Below are positions 1 to 10,467 of a stretch of 64,000 nt of DNA, in pieces; the stretch's first letter is position 1; every line of letters starts with the position of its first letter. Location: positions 113,709,267 through 113,773,266 of the forward strand of contig NC_080172.1 in NCBI RefSeq assembly GCF_950295315.1, in the 5' to 3' direction. The position numbers and the translations under genes are program-made. Source of the DNA: Erinaceus europaeus. Its lineage: Eukaryota; Chordata; Mammalia; Eulipotyphla; Erinaceidae. Below the pieces are notes generated by a model, which did no database searches, was not told the DNA's origin, and saw only the letters and a program-made list of their open reading frames with translations.

Positions 1-20
1 TGGAGGCAAAAAAAAAAAGG
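1..20 (+). mobile_element. SINE-A 3' end, cut by window edge
   Basis: The first bases TGGAGGC followed by an A-run match the last bases of full SINE-A copies (for example 1105-1445). The rest of the copy lies outside the window. Confidence 0.5.
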
Positions 21-276
21 GGGCTGGAGTTGAAATGACTTGTCCCTGTAAGTTAAGAAGGTAGAGAGATAGGCTTTGAACTGAAATCTTTAAAGCTCAA
101 AGTCACGCAGTTCATAGCAAAGAGATCTGACCCAATTATAGAGCCGTGGGGAGAGGTCTGGAAGCTAGTGAGTCTCTAATGCTCGTTCCTGACCATCGTG
201 GCCATTGGTATCCACACTGTTGCATCAGACAACTGCATCACATGTGCCAACTCCACCATACTAAATGATATCATTG

Positions 277-490
277 CCTTTTAAAAATATTTTGATTATC
301 TATATTTATTTATTGGATAGAGACAGTCAGAAATCATAAAGGAGGGAGATAGAGAGACAGAGAGACACCTGCAGCACTGCTTCACCACTCACAAAGCTTT
401 TCCCCCTGCAGGTGGAGACCAAGAAGACTTGAAACTGTGTCCTTGTGCACTGTAAGATGTGCTCAACCAGGGGCATCACCACCTGGCCCC
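277..490 (-). mobile_element. SINE-B
   Basis: Reverse-oriented copy. The T-rich tail side is at 277-310, the hairpin module (CACCTGCAG, CTTCACCACT, CTGCAGGTG) at 366-415, and the tRNA-like head ends at CACCTGGCCCC near 490. Moderately diverged. Confidence 0.9.
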
Positions 491-1104
491 AGGATACCAT
501 TATTTCCTCAACCTAGGTTTGAATGTGAAATGTCTGAACAATTTCCTTCCCCACCTCCAGCTTTTACCATCCTGGCAGTGCCATTTTTCAAAAAACAAAA
601 AGAATGGGCAGGACTCAGGGTGTGGCCAGGCCTCCAACCTCACTGACCTCGAGCCAGTGGCCAAGGCAGACAGGGCTAGCCAGTCCTCGGCCTCTCTGGG
701 CAGAGAACTGAAGCCACCCAGAGGACACAGGTAGGACTGACTCATATCATCTGCAATTCTGCCTCTGCTCAAGAGCAAACTTTTCTTTCCATATTCTGTT
801 GTTTAAGCAGCCAGGGAGCCCATCCAGATCAAAGAGGAAGGGACAGAGGCCATATTTCTTCACAGAAAGAGTTTCAAAAGACTTCCCCTCTTCAATCCAC
901 CATAGACTAAATGAGAATCCAAAGACCATCTCACCCAAATCTTTAATATTGCTATTTAATCTAGTTTAGCCTCTGGCAAAGTCTAACCTACACCTCTAGA
1001 AGAAGACTCATTGGTTTTCTGGGAAACAAACAAACAAACAAAAAGTATAGGGGTCATTTCTGTCACTTGGAAAGTTCTCTTCAAATTAGTGGAAATGGGT
1101 CCCA
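491..1104. other. unique DNA
   Basis: No repeat, RNA gene or convincing exon seen. The only simple repeat is (CAAA)n at about 1026-1043. Short open frames on both strands have no recognisable domain. Confidence 0.6.
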
Positions 1105-1445
1105 GGGGCCAGGTGGTAACATAGTAGGTTAAGCAAAAGCGCAAAGAGCATGGACCAGCATTAGGATCCTGGTTCCAGTCCCCAGCTCCCCACCTGCAGA
1201 GGGGGTCCCTTCACAAGCAGTGAAGCAGGTCTGCAGGTGTCTGTCTTTCTCTCCCCCTCTCTGTCTTCACCTTCTCTCTCCATTTCTCTCTGTCTTATCC
1301 AACAACAACAACAACAGCAATAACAATAGTAACAACAACAAGAGCAACAAAAATGGGGAAAAATGGCCTCCAGGAGCAGTGGGTTCATGGTGCAGGCACC
1401 GAGCCCAGCAATAACCCTGGAGGCAAAAAAATAAATAAATAAAAA
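1105..1445 (+). mobile_element. SINE-A, full-length long form
   Basis: Head begins GGGGCCAGGTGGTAAC. The body has the ACCTGCAG / CTGCAGGT hairpin and pyrimidine tract, then a CAA-rich linker. The 3' module starts GCCTCCAGG (1363) and ends CCTGGAGGC (1418) before an A-rich tail. The two ends of the 3' module are perfect inverted repeats. Confidence 0.93.
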
Positions 1446-1565
1446 GCATCTCCATGTGAATGCCTAACTGTGCCTCCTAGTTCTAGTTCTTAGGATTCCA
1501 AAGAACACTCCCCATATCTTTCAACATGACACTCTTTCCTGTCTTTGAAGATGACTCTCTCCCCC

Positions 1566-1709
1566 TGCTGACACCTGCAGACCTGCTTCATCACCTGTGA
1601 AGCGACTCTCCTGCAGGTGGGGAGCCGGGGGCTCGAACCAGGATCCTTACGCCCATCCTTGCACTTTGTGCCACGTGCACTTAACCTGCTACGCTACCGC
1701 CCAACTCCC
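1566..1709 (-). mobile_element. SINE-A, 3'-deleted copy
   Basis: Only head and hairpin remain: GACACCTGCAGACC at about 1570, B box in antisense (GGCTCGAACC) near 1631, head end at ACCGCCCAACTCCC. The pyrimidine tract and 3' module are missing. Confidence 0.88.
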
Positions 1710-2010
1710 AAGTCTCCCTTTCATTGATCAGCACATCCTTGGTTCCTTCATCAATCTCTCAACTTGGTTCCTTCAACAAACTCTCATCTTGCCTTATCTT
1801 CTATTGTCACTTCCATCTTTGGACAAGGTCCACTGTCTTCGTGTCCCTCTCTCAGCCTGCTGTCATGTACTGGTCAGGCAAAGATCCCTCCCTCACCCCT
1901 CCCTTTTCAGGTCACACTCATCTCTTGATGCAGTTGAAACAAGAATGGCATTTTTGAAATATATTAATGTGCTTTCCTTTCTCATACTTCCTGGAAAATT
2001 GCCTTCTCAA
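1710..2010. other. unique DNA
   Basis: I see no repeat or gene signature in this interval. Confidence 0.5.
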
Positions 2011-2256
2011 GGGCCAGGCAATGGTGCACCTGATTAAGTGCACACATTACAGTGCACAAGGACTCAAGTTCAAGCCCCCGTTCCCCACCTGCAGGGGGGG
2101 CTGTCTCACAGATGGTGAGGCAGTGCTGCAGGTGTCTCTATCTCTCTTTCTCTGTCACCCCTTTCCTTCTTGATTTCTGGCTGTCTCTATCCAATAAATA
2201 AATAAAGATAGTAAAAATAAATAAAAATAAATAAATAAAAAGGAAAAAAAAGAAAA
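2011..2256 (+). mobile_element. SINE-B
   Basis: GGGCCAGGCAATGGTGCACCTG head, hairpin module, TCTATCCAATAAATAAATAAAG end and long A-rich tail. The end motif marks SINE-B and separates it from SINE-A. Confidence 0.92.
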
Positions 2257-2352
2257 TTTTCTCCCTATTCAATGAAAACACTCGTAGCTTCCAATAGGGG
2301 TTAAGATTGTCATAGAAGAAATGCAGAATTGTTTTTTTTAAGATTTTCTTTT

Positions 2353-2557
2353 TAAATATTTTTTAATCTTCATTTATTTGCCAGAGAGAGACAGTCAGAA
2401 ATTGAGAGGGAAGGGGGTGATAGAGAGGGAGAGAGACAGAGAGACTCTGCTTCACGACTTGTGAAGCTTTCCCCCTGCAGCTGGGGTTCAGGGGCTCAAA
2501 CCTGGGTCCTTGCACTGTAACATGTGTGCTCAACCAGGTGCGCCACCACCTGGCCCC
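2353..2557 (-). mobile_element. SINE-B
   Basis: Reverse copy ending in CACCACCTGGCCCC, with GCTTCACGACTTGTGAAGC as an unusually good internal palindrome. A 2-kb neighbour at 2011 is in opposite orientation, so the pair could form an inverted duplex if co-transcribed. Confidence 0.92.
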
Positions 2558-2887
2558 GTAAGGATTGTTTTCTAAAGCCACTGTTCAGCTTTTGATTTCC
2601 AATTTTGAATTTCTTTTCTTTTTTCTTTTTTTTTTTTAGTTCACAGGGATCTGAGGGAAGCAGTTCTCCCCTAGTGTAGAACATGTCACCTCTGACGCCT
2701 GTGGTCACGAGATAGCCCACCCCCAGTCCTGTGATTCTGCAGTGCCAACGGGGTGTGTCCTACAACTGATCTCTTTCCTAACACCATCCGCCTGGAGATC
2801 CCATAGGTTAAGTTCTCATTCCCTCAAGACTGGTCCCTCTGCACTTCAGATATTCATTGTATATAGTTGAGGCCTAGGTTATCCAGA

Positions 2888-3465
2888 ACTTCTTTTTAAA
2901 ATTTTTATTTATAAAATAGAAATATTCACAAGACCGTAGGATAAGAGGGGTACAATTCTACACATTTCCCACCCCTAGAACTCAATATCCAATCCCCTCC
3001 CTTGAAAGCTTTCCTATTCTTCATCCGTCTGGGAGTATGGACCCAGGATCATTATAAGGTGCAGAAGGTGGAAGGTCTGGCTTCTGTAATTGCTTCCCCA
3101 CTGAACATGGGAATTGACAGGTAGATCCATACTCCCAGCCTGTTCTTTCTCTTTCCCTAGTGTGGCGGGGTTCTGAGGAAGCAGGGCTCCAGCACACATT
3201 GCCCATGGAAGTCCGTTTGGCATCATGGTAGCATCTGGAGTCTAGTGGCTGAAAAGAGTTAAGATAACAAGCAGAACAAATTGTTGACTTATCAGGAACC
3301 TAAAGACAAGAATATTGCAGATGAAGACTTGGGGTCTCCATTTTTGGAAAAGCTAGTAGGTCTATTTTAGGTCTATCTCAGAGGGGCCATGACCCTACTA
3401 GTTTTGGCCTGAGCCTGACATCTAATATGCAGGTGGCCCAAGTTATTATCTGTTACCCAGAACTT
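2888..3465 (-). mobile_element. old L1 3' end
   Basis: The T-rich start and the blocks ACAAGACCGTAGGATAAG, CCCTCCCTTGAAAGCTTTCC and GGGAGTATGGACCCAGGATC recur in about a dozen places in the window. The + strand version at 36461-37303 ends in poly-A, which fixes the orientation. No coding part is present. Confidence 0.8.
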
Positions 3466-3848
3466 CTGTCCAGCTTGACTTCATGTGGATACTTCTCAAT
3501 GACCTCCTCCCCCTTCCATTGGGTTCTTTGCTAGAATAGCTCACAGAATTCTGAGAGATGCCTCCTCATGTTTGTTGTTGAGTTAAAATTTGTAAGAGAC
3601 ACAGAGAGATGACAACAAGGTGAAGAAATGCCTAGGGCAATGTCTGGGAGGGCTCTGAGAGGGAGCTGAGGTGTGCCACCTGTCTGGTGAGTGCATGTGC
3701 TCACAAACCCAGAAGCTCTGTGCACCCCACCCTCCTGACATGTTGGCATTTGAGGAGTTTTCATCATGTAGGCATGGTCAGTTATCAGCTCCATTTCTTT
3801 TTGTCTTTTTGGTTTTTCTTTTCTAAATTAAGGCAGTTGTTCATCATT
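3466..3848. other. unique DNA
   Basis: No repeat family or gene recognised. Confidence 0.5.
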
Positions 3849-3849
3849 C

Positions 3850-3880
<31 letters not shown>

Positions 3881-3884
3881 TTTC
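3849..3884. repeat. (CTTT)n microsatellite
   Basis: About nine CTTT units. Its right side abuts GGGGGATTAATGGTTTACAGTTGA (split motif, 3890-3913), which resembles the reverse complement of the young L1 3' end. The tract probably grew from the poly-A tail of that minus-strand L1 remnant (to about 3945). Confidence 0.85.
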
Positions 3885-3945
3885 CTTATTGGGGGATTAA
3901 TGGTTTACAGTTGAAAGTAAAGCACTGAGCTGCATTTTCACCTGA

Positions 3946-4417
3946 CTACAAACTGACTGCCCTATTGATATTCAGACCCCACCATCACTCTCCTTTCCCA
4001 CAGATAATAGTGGCACAAACACTGATAGGACTGATCTGATCAAGATCCCTGTAGTGGGGCTAGCATTTTGATCTGGTCTGGTCACTGGAATGGATGGCTC
4101 TTCTGAGAGGAAGCCATGGAGGAGGGGTCTGGGCAAGAGACTGTGAGGAGGAAAGAGGTGAAGGTAGAGTGGAAAGTGGGTCGTGTTTCACAGACAGGGT
4201 GTGTGTGCCCATCTTGGCAACTGCAAAACTTCTGATTAATTTTCTTCATCTAGCCAAACCACCCAAGTTTCTTACTCTGTAAAAGATGTTCATTATCATT
4301 ACGATTCAAAATATGTGACTTGCTCTGACCTTTGAAACTGGTAAAGAAAGATAGCAGCAAAATCCCAAAGGAGGATGGAGTTTATTACCTGCATAATATA
4401 TGTGTTTACATTTCCTT
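3946..4417. other. unique DNA
   Basis: Nothing recognised. The left part may be decayed L1 continuing from 3945, but I cannot align it confidently. Confidence 0.4.
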
Positions 4418-4637
4418 TAAAATTCTTATTATTAATTTATTGGATAGAGAAAGCCAGAAATTGAGAAGGAAAAGGGGTGATAAAGAAAGAGAGAGAGAGA
4501 AAGGCAGAGAGACACCTGCAGGTCTGCTTTACCACTCACAAGGCATTCCCCTGCAGGTAGGGACCAGGGGCTCTAACCTTAGTCCTTATGTATTGTAACA
4601 TATGCACTCAACCAGGTGCACCTTAACCCAGACCCTA
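4418..4637 (-). mobile_element. SINE-B
   Basis: Reverse copy with TTATTGGATAGAGAAAGCCAG, CACCTGCAGGTCTGC and head end CAACCAGGTGCACC. Diverged. Confidence 0.88.
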
Positions 4638-4874
4638 TACATTTTCTTTTTACAGCATTATACACCTGGGTTTCCAGGCTGTGTTCTCTGAGTCCTTAAG
4701 GACATCAAGGTCCCCTGCCCCACATCCCATCCCCCTTTACCCCTTTATCCTGGGAGAGATGAATGAGGTGCAAAGCTTCTGGGTACAAAGACACAACAGA
4801 GGTATGACTTCCTTTGCTTTCATCTGCACTTCATCCAGAGAATAGTCCCCTTGGCTTTAATACAAGAACGTTGG

Positions 4875-5170
4875 GTCGAGGCTGGGCCATGGCACACCCA
4901 GTTAAGCACAAGGAGTCAGGTCCAAGATAGAGAGAAGGATAGATACCTGCAGAACTGTTCTACCACTTGTAATGCTGTCCCCCTGCAACGGGGGGAGCCA
5001 GGAGTTCAAGCCGGCATCCTTGTGTGGATATCTTAGGCTTTGTATTATGTGCACTTACCCAGTGCACCACCACTTGGCCACTCTCTCTATCTCCCCCTCC
5101 TCTCTCAATTACACTTTGCCCTATCTAATACAATGGAACAAATGGCTGCCAGGAGCAGTGGACTTGTAAT
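4875..5170 (+). mobile_element. SINE-A-like copy split by a reverse SINE-B
   Basis: The + copy starts GCTGGGCCATGGCACACCC (4875) and resumes at 5081 with CTCTCTCTATCTCCCCCTCC, ending TGGCTGCCAGGAGCAGTGG. Between them (about 4925-5080) lies a minus copy with ATACCTGCAGAACTG and CACCACCACTTGGCC. The nested copy is younger. Confidence 0.75.
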
Positions 5171-5180
5171 GCCAAGATAG

Positions 5181-5186
5181 ATAGAA

Positions 5187-5230
<44 letters not shown>
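5181..5230. repeat. (GA)n microsatellite
   Basis: Uninterrupted AG dinucleotides, directly after the SINE end at 5170, so probably grown from its A-rich tail. Confidence 0.9.
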
Positions 5231-5233
<3 letters not shown>

Positions 5234-5299
5234 TGAAGAAATGGAAAGAGATAAAGAAAGGGAGAAATAAAAGAAAAATGAAGGTAAAAGAAGAGAGAA

Positions 5300-5403
5300 G
5301 AGAGGAGAGGAGAGGAGAGGAGAGGAGAGGAGAGGAGAGGAGAGGAGAGGAGAGGAGAGGAGAGGAGAGGAGAGGAGAGGAGAGGAGAGGAGAGGAGAGG
5401 AGA
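5300..5403. repeat. (GGAGA)n satellite, about 21 units
   Basis: A 5-base unit repeated without visible interruption. All open frames across it are low-complexity Arg/Glu or Ser/Leu artefacts. Confidence 0.95.
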
Positions 5404-6565
5404 ATAGGATGTTAGGAACTCACTGATGTCAAGGATAATACAGAACAACTGTCTGTGGACATGACCTATTCTAGCTCTCTCGAATGACCTATTCTAGCTC
5501 TCTTGAACAATGTCCTGCCCCATTTGCTCCTGCCATTTGACGCTAGTCATGATTCAGCCACCAGAACGTGTCCAACCCCATCCCACTCCTCCGAAACCCA
5601 AGGACCACTGTTTTAGCCCGATTCACCAAAACTTCATAACCACCCTCATTTCCTGCTGCCTTCATTCTGGCAGGACTCAGGCAGTCAGAGAGAAGATAAA
5701 ATTCACATTCCAGGCACATTCTGAAGATTTATTTCCAAAGGGCAACAGTTGTCATCCTGGTTAAATGGACTGCTTTCCCAGCTGAAAACATATATTAAAT
5801 ATTTTTTTTAAAAAAGCACAGTTTCTCTCCCTTTTTCCAAAATGAGACTCAAATTATAATAGTGGCCAGAATCTCGAAGACATATCATATATATATATAT
5901 GATAAATATATAAATATATATATTTCACAGAATCCTTAATAATACAAAAATTGCCCAGAGCATTTCACAGATTTATGAAATCATTAACATTTCTGGGACA
6001 AAAACAATACCCTAGGACATGTTATTAGATGTACAGTACTTGGAGGAAAGTTAGATACATCAGCAAGTGTCTGTGTCTAACAAGTACAGGCAGAAATATT
6101 CACCTGTTCCTCAGTAAGCAGGAGACTGCACTCCACATCCTCCATGCAGCTTGAGTGGCCTTTTTCCAGCCAACTGACTCAGCATATTGGGTATTGGTAA
6201 ACTTTTAAAAGAATCAGCATCTTGATGTCCCGAGGCCAGCAATCTTTCCAGACTCACAGTGCTGAGTCCCGCCTCAAGGTTCCTGGTATTTATAATCGTG
6301 TCGGAAACGAAATGGCTGTTCCCCACACACCACCATCTATAACATCACCTGTAACGAATGTTATCTAGCTCTGCTGTTTGCTTTAATTTACCAGGAGAAT
6401 CCATCACCCAGGCACTCTATTTCCCACCCCACACCTCCTATTTCCACCTGTCCTTCAAAATTATGTTCTAGTTCACTGGCTTCAAAAAAGAGTTTCAAAA
6501 ACTAGAATTCATGTTTCCCTCCCATTTTGGAAAAAAAAAATCCAGTATATTTCACCAGGAGTTTT
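5404..6565. other. unique DNA
   Basis: About 1.1 kb without a recognised repeat. Contains an AT-rich patch with TATATA runs at 5884-5930 and a near-duplicate 'gacctattctagctctct' at 5463 and 5486. No exon recognised. Confidence 0.5.
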
Positions 6566-6701
6566 CTTTTTTTAACATTTTTTTTGTTTATTTTTATTAT
6601 TAGATAAAGACAGAAATTGAGAAAGGAGAGGGAGATAGAGGAGATACATCTGAAGCAGTGCCTCACTGCATCTTAACCAGGTGCACCACCACCTGGCCCC
6701 T
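6566..6701 (-). mobile_element. SINE-B, internally deleted
   Basis: The tail side (TTATTATTAGATAAAGACAG) is joined straight to the head (CTTAACCAGGTGCACCACC). Most of the hairpin and the B-box region are missing. Confidence 0.82.
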
Positions 6702-6771
6702 CCAGTTTTCTTTAGGATACTATAGTGTGTTGTACCTTGATTGTTTGCTAATTTTGCACACATATGCACAC

Positions 6772-6822
6772 GTGTGCTCACACACATGCACACATGCACA
6801 TGCACATACACACACACACATG
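6772..6822. repeat. (CA)n-rich microsatellite
   Basis: Interrupted CA/CACATG repeats. Confidence 0.85.
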
Positions 6823-7354
6823 GATAATGGTTATGAAAGTACCTCAGGGGACTGACTGTTCAGAGTTGCCATGAAGCATCCTTGCCTCTGATTGACTCCC
6901 CAGACTAACAAAGATAAACTCTCATGAAGTTTGTAGACTAGAGAGTTGCAAAAGCTCTCATTTGTTAGTTTCCCTTATCCTGAACTGTTCCAGGTTGGAG
7001 ACCTGCTTCCCTGAGTCTTTCCCTGACTCCTCCAGAAAACAGTCTCCAGAATCATGAGATCAAGGAGGGCAGTGCATTACTTAGTGCAAGAATAACATCC
7101 CACTTCCATTCTGTAGTCATTTCAGATGAACTACTAATTACATAGTGCACTCTCTGCCTATGACTGTTCTCACCTTCAGAATCCTTTTCAACAAAACATC
7201 CCCAAAAGTTTCAATTGCAAATGGCAGATGATGGAAAACATATTTGATTCCAAGTGTGACCACTGGAAAGCCACCAACTGCAAGTGTGCTAGCCTCTTGC
7301 AAAGTTGATCCAGGTTGGAACACTGTCAGGCTTTTACTTCTTATTTCAACCTAT
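6823..7354. other. unique DNA
   Basis: No repeat or gene signature seen. Confidence 0.5.
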
Positions 7355-7467
7355 TTTTTAATTTATTTATAAAATTAAAAAAATATATCAACAAGGCCAT
7401 AGGATAAGAAAGATACACTTCCACATAATTCCCACCACCAGAGTACTATATCCCACCCACTCCCTTG
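7355..7467 (-). mobile_element. old L1 3' end, left part
   Basis: Starts T-rich and runs through ACAAGGCCATAGGATAAG to CCACTCCCTTG. The same L1 resumes at 10468 with CCTTGAAAGCTTTCC, so everything between is a later insertion flanked by the direct repeat CCTTG (7463-7467 and 10468-10472). Confidence 0.85.
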
Positions 7468-7627
7468 TGCCGGTCACAGTTCGGGGCGCCAGTTGCTGGG
7501 CTAGCTTCGCAGGCATGAGAGAGACAACCAGGGACTCATGGCTGAGCTGGGAAAGCAGTTCACTATTTATTGACGAGCTGGGAGGCAGTTTGATCTAGCT
7601 GTCTCTAATCACAAAAGCAGACCAACA
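7468..7627 (-). repeat. ERV-T 3' LTR, 160 bp
   Basis: Reads TGTTGGTCTGC to GACCGGCA on the minus strand. AATAAA polyadenylation signal at about 7566-7571. Preceded by an A/G-rich tract ending GGGGGAAA. Its last 25 bases include TGGCGCCCCGAACTGTGACC, which itself resembles a tRNA-Lys primer site. Confidence 0.8.
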
Positions 7628-7650
7628 TTTCCCCCTATTTTTTTTAACTA
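7628..7650 (-). other. polypurine tract of the short ERV-T
   Basis: Minus strand is a run of A ending in AGGGGGAAA immediately before the LTR's TGTTGG, as expected for the plus-strand primer of a retrovirus. Confidence 0.75.
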
Positions 7651-7779
7651 ATACCATAGTATCAGGAGTGTGGGGTGAACCGAAACCTGTATCGTACAGG
7701 CATTTTCAAAAGAAATGGCACAAGACATGGAGGAATAAGTAAGAGAGCTGCAAGAACCAGTGTGACGACAAGGGGAGGC

Positions 7780-7995
7780 CTGAGGGGGCGTTTCCTGCCT
7801 CAAAGGGTAAGGCCTAACAGGCGAAAGGGCGTTTCTTGCCTCTGCGGGCATCCATTGCCTTAAAGGGCATTTCCTGCCTCTGTGGGCATCTCCTGCCTCT
7901 GAGGGAATTTCATGCCTCAAAGAGCTTTTCCTGCCTCTGTGAGCATGACCTAATAAGGGGGGTGGTTCCTGCCTCTGGGGGCCTGCAGGTGAGGG
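7780..7995. repeat. degenerate minisatellite in the ERV-T interior
   Basis: Irregular repeats of TCCTGCCTCTGNGGGCAT, spaced about 20-30 bases. They produce the repetitive Arg/Gly-rich frame on the minus strand at 7648-8031, which I do not take as a protein. Confidence 0.7.
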
Positions 7996-9197
7996 GGCAT
8001 ATCCTGTAGAGTCCCAAGGCTCTGGCTGCAAAGTGCATGGACTGTTGTGGTCAGTCTTTGAGAAGTCCAGCAGTGTAAAGGGAAACTGCTGTAAAGTTGC
8101 GTAAAGTGTCCAAGAGGTGTAGCAGTAAGTCTGATAGAAGTGTCAGTCCAAAGCAGATGACCATGGAAGAAATGCCAGAGGATGAAACACTGCATGTCTG
8201 TCTAGATGGGGAAGGTCAGCCACTGGAATTCTGCTTTTCTGTAGAGAGTGAGCTTTGGAGTCTGTGAATCTGTTTCTTCAGGTCGTGCCAGGTCACATCA
8301 TTGATTTCAGGGGGTGTGTTGTAGTCATGCCATCTTTTGGGCGATGTCAGAGAACAAGAATCCAAATGGATTTCCCGGGATTTCATTTGAGCAGATGCTT
8401 TTTCATGTGAAGACTTGACAGCTTTAATTCACTTACCTGTGAAGCAAAACTTGTAGCAGATTAGAAGTTTACTATAATTGATAACTCCACTATAATTGGT
8501 TTAAGTACCTTTATAATTTTGGAAGTCCTTTCTAGTATGATTTCAAGGTTATTTAAACAGTATAAGCTCAATAAAAGAACCATGGTTAGAAGACTCAGGC
8601 ATGAGAATCATTAACATAACCATTATTGTGCTATCCACCCCACCCATACTCATACATTTTTCAAGATTAAACATTTCTAAGACGTAAAAATATATATATA
8701 TATATATAAAGAGAAAAAAACAATTTTTTGGATTGTTTCTGGATGTCTCTAGAAATCATGGTTGCATTCAGCATTTTTTAAGTCAATTAAATTTCAGAAT
8801 ACTCACAGCAAAATGGGTCAAACAAAAATTCAGTCATTCAAATCACTTTCTTATGAAACGCAACTTGAAGCAGACAGCAAACTTAAAATATTCAGAGAGA
8901 ACAACAAGGGGGGAATCGAGAAAAAAGTGGTAGGCAGTTTTTGCTTCTTTCACCTTGAACCAGATTATACAGATCTCACCAAGTAGCATCATGAGTCCCT
9001 GGAGGGCGTCCTAGTCCAAAAAGCTCCTCAAAATTCCATTTATGGTGCTTCTGACAGTTCCTGCTGGATTGCTGCAGGCACCCATTTTTAAAAATGTCTT
9101 CCCATCAAAGAAAGAATCAAATCAGGAGGGTAGAACTAACCATGTGTCTCCATACTTGGGGACTGCCAGGGTACTGGATAATGCTCTTCAAATTAGA

Positions 9198-9455
9198 GTA
9201 GTCCTTCTCCACAGGAAACATGGGAGAGGAAGTCCAGAAAGTCCCAGGAGAAATCTCCGCACATCTCCCAAGCTCTACGATCACTGTCACAAGGAACCAA
9301 AGTGTGGCCTGGATCAAAATGTAGTCCTTCTCCTCAGGAAATATGGGAGAGGCAGTCCATAAAGTCCCAGGGGAAATCTCTGTGCATCTCCCAAGCTTGA
9401 TGATCACAGTCATAAGGAACCAAAGTTCCCAGTCAGGGAACCAAAGTGTGGCCCA
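9198..9455. repeat. 123-bp tandem duplication in the ERV-T leader
   Basis: GTAGTCCTTCTCC starts at 9198 and again at 9321. The period is a multiple of three, so the minus-strand frame 9117-9491 (124 codons) carries a duplicated 41-residue block. No known domain. Confidence 0.85.
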
Positions 9456-9596
9456 GAGCAAACTGTTCCAGAGACAGAGAAATTGTCTCATGAAGAAAGA
9501 GTAGAGCTTTGGGAAACCTCTTCATAAGTAGAAAGGCAGGCCATGACGGATGGGTAGCCAAGTGGCTTTACTTATCTGGTGGATGGGCGGGTTAGG

Positions 9597-9614
9597 TCCC
9601 ACATTGTTGCGCCA
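9597..9614 (-). other. tRNA-Lys-like primer binding site
   Basis: Two bases inside the 5' LTR end (GACCAGCA), the minus strand reads TGGCGCAACAATGTGGG. This has the TGGCGC start and overall shape of a Lys-type primer site, with mismatches. Confidence 0.6.
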
Positions 9615-9616
9615 TT

Positions 9617-9776
9617 TGCTGGTCCCAGTTTGGGCATCAGTTGCTGGGCTAGCTTCATGGGCATGAGGGAGATGACCAGGGACTCATCGCTGATCTGGGA
9701 ACGCAGTTCAATCTTTATTGACAAGCGGGGATGCAGTTCCATCTAGCTATCTCTAATCATAAAAGCAGACCCTACA
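9617..9776 (-). repeat. ERV-T 5' LTR, 160 bp
   Basis: Minus strand reads TGTAGGGTCTGC to GACCAGCA, with AATAAA at about 9714-9719. Same length as the partner at 7468-7627 and clearly homologous along its length, but with many substitutions, so the provirus is not very young. Confidence 0.8.
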
Positions 9777-10467
9777 CTGCTATTCCCCTGAGAGAGATGG
9801 AGCCTTTTACAGACATTGACCCATTTATATATGGCCATTAAGTAAGAGGGAGATGTTGGGAAATTATGAGGATGTGGTTGAGCTTGGAAGGGTTTGAGCC
9901 TGAGGGGTGTGTCAATCCTGTTAGTCTCTCTCTCTACTGAGAGGTTGAGCAACGAGGTACAGTAGAACCCCAAAGATGTGCCTCCTCCTATCAGTCTCCC
10001 TGCCTCTCAAAGTGCCCTGCACTTCTGATACTATGGCCATTAGTTAAAAAGAAAGGGGGAGATGTTGGGCAGTATGCCAGCTTCCCCCTGCTTAACTCTG
10101 TGGTCTATTTACATAACCACTAGAACTGCCCTGCCTGCAGGGCATTGGTTTAATCCCCACTGGTTCATATTCCCTTTTTGCTCCTCTCCCTCTCCTAGAC
10201 ACACCCTGATTTCCACCACTCTCTTTTCACTCCACCCTCTCTCTATCACATCCTGCTTCCACCCTACTTGGTGAGTATATATACAGCTGCTCTTCTGTTT
10301 GAACACACTTGGAATTGCCTTCTGGCTCTGAGAGTTCCAGAGTCTCTCTCCTGCAATGCTAGCCCTGCACAAGTTCCTGATCCCTCTCCCATGCAGCAGC
10401 CTAGTTGCGTTCTCTCCAACCCAGAGAGCACGTGCTCGGGAAGAAGCACCCTCAGGCTATCCCGGCA
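9777..10467 (+). mobile_element. ERV-T 3' fragment with long-form LTR
   Basis: About 77 bp of interior with a purine tract (AAGTAAGAGGGAGA) leads into an LTR at 9854-10467 (TGTTGGGAAATT to TATCCCGGCA). A second purine tract plus U3 start lies inside it at 10046-10063. Other signals are CCAAT-like ATTGGTTTAAT, TATA-like AGTATATATAC (10274) and a GTTTGAACACACTTGG block where relatives carry ATTAAA. It is opposite in orientation to the neighbouring short provirus, and its right end abuts the CCTTG target duplication. Confidence 0.8.

Larger units (their letters stand above)
7468..9776 (-). mobile_element. short non-autonomous ERV-T provirus
   Basis: Minus-strand element with two 160-bp LTRs (7468-7627 and 9617-9776) around a 1.99-kb interior. 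A polypurine tract borders the 3' LTR and a tRNA-Lys-like primer site lies just inside the 5' LTR. No gag, pro, pol or env reading frame is recognisable, so it could only have moved with enzymes from a helper. A 24-codon frame beginning Met-Gly (9011-9085, minus) might be a broken gag start; that is a guess. Class II affinity is inferred from the Lys-type primer site and the 6-bp target duplications of relatives elsewhere in the window. Confidence 0.75.

Noticed and set aside
1597..2037. 146-codon frame
   Set aside because: Begins in a reverse SINE-A and continues in unique DNA without any motif.
5125..5448. 107-codon Ser/Leu-rich frame
   Set aside because: Product of the GGAGA and GA arrays.
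7648..8031. 127-codon Arg-rich repeated frame
   Set aside because: Comes from the degenerate minisatellite in the ERV interior; no gag or pol similarity seen.
9198..9455. CRISPR-like direct repeats
   Set aside because: Only two 123-bp units, no spacers, in a mammalian ERV leader.
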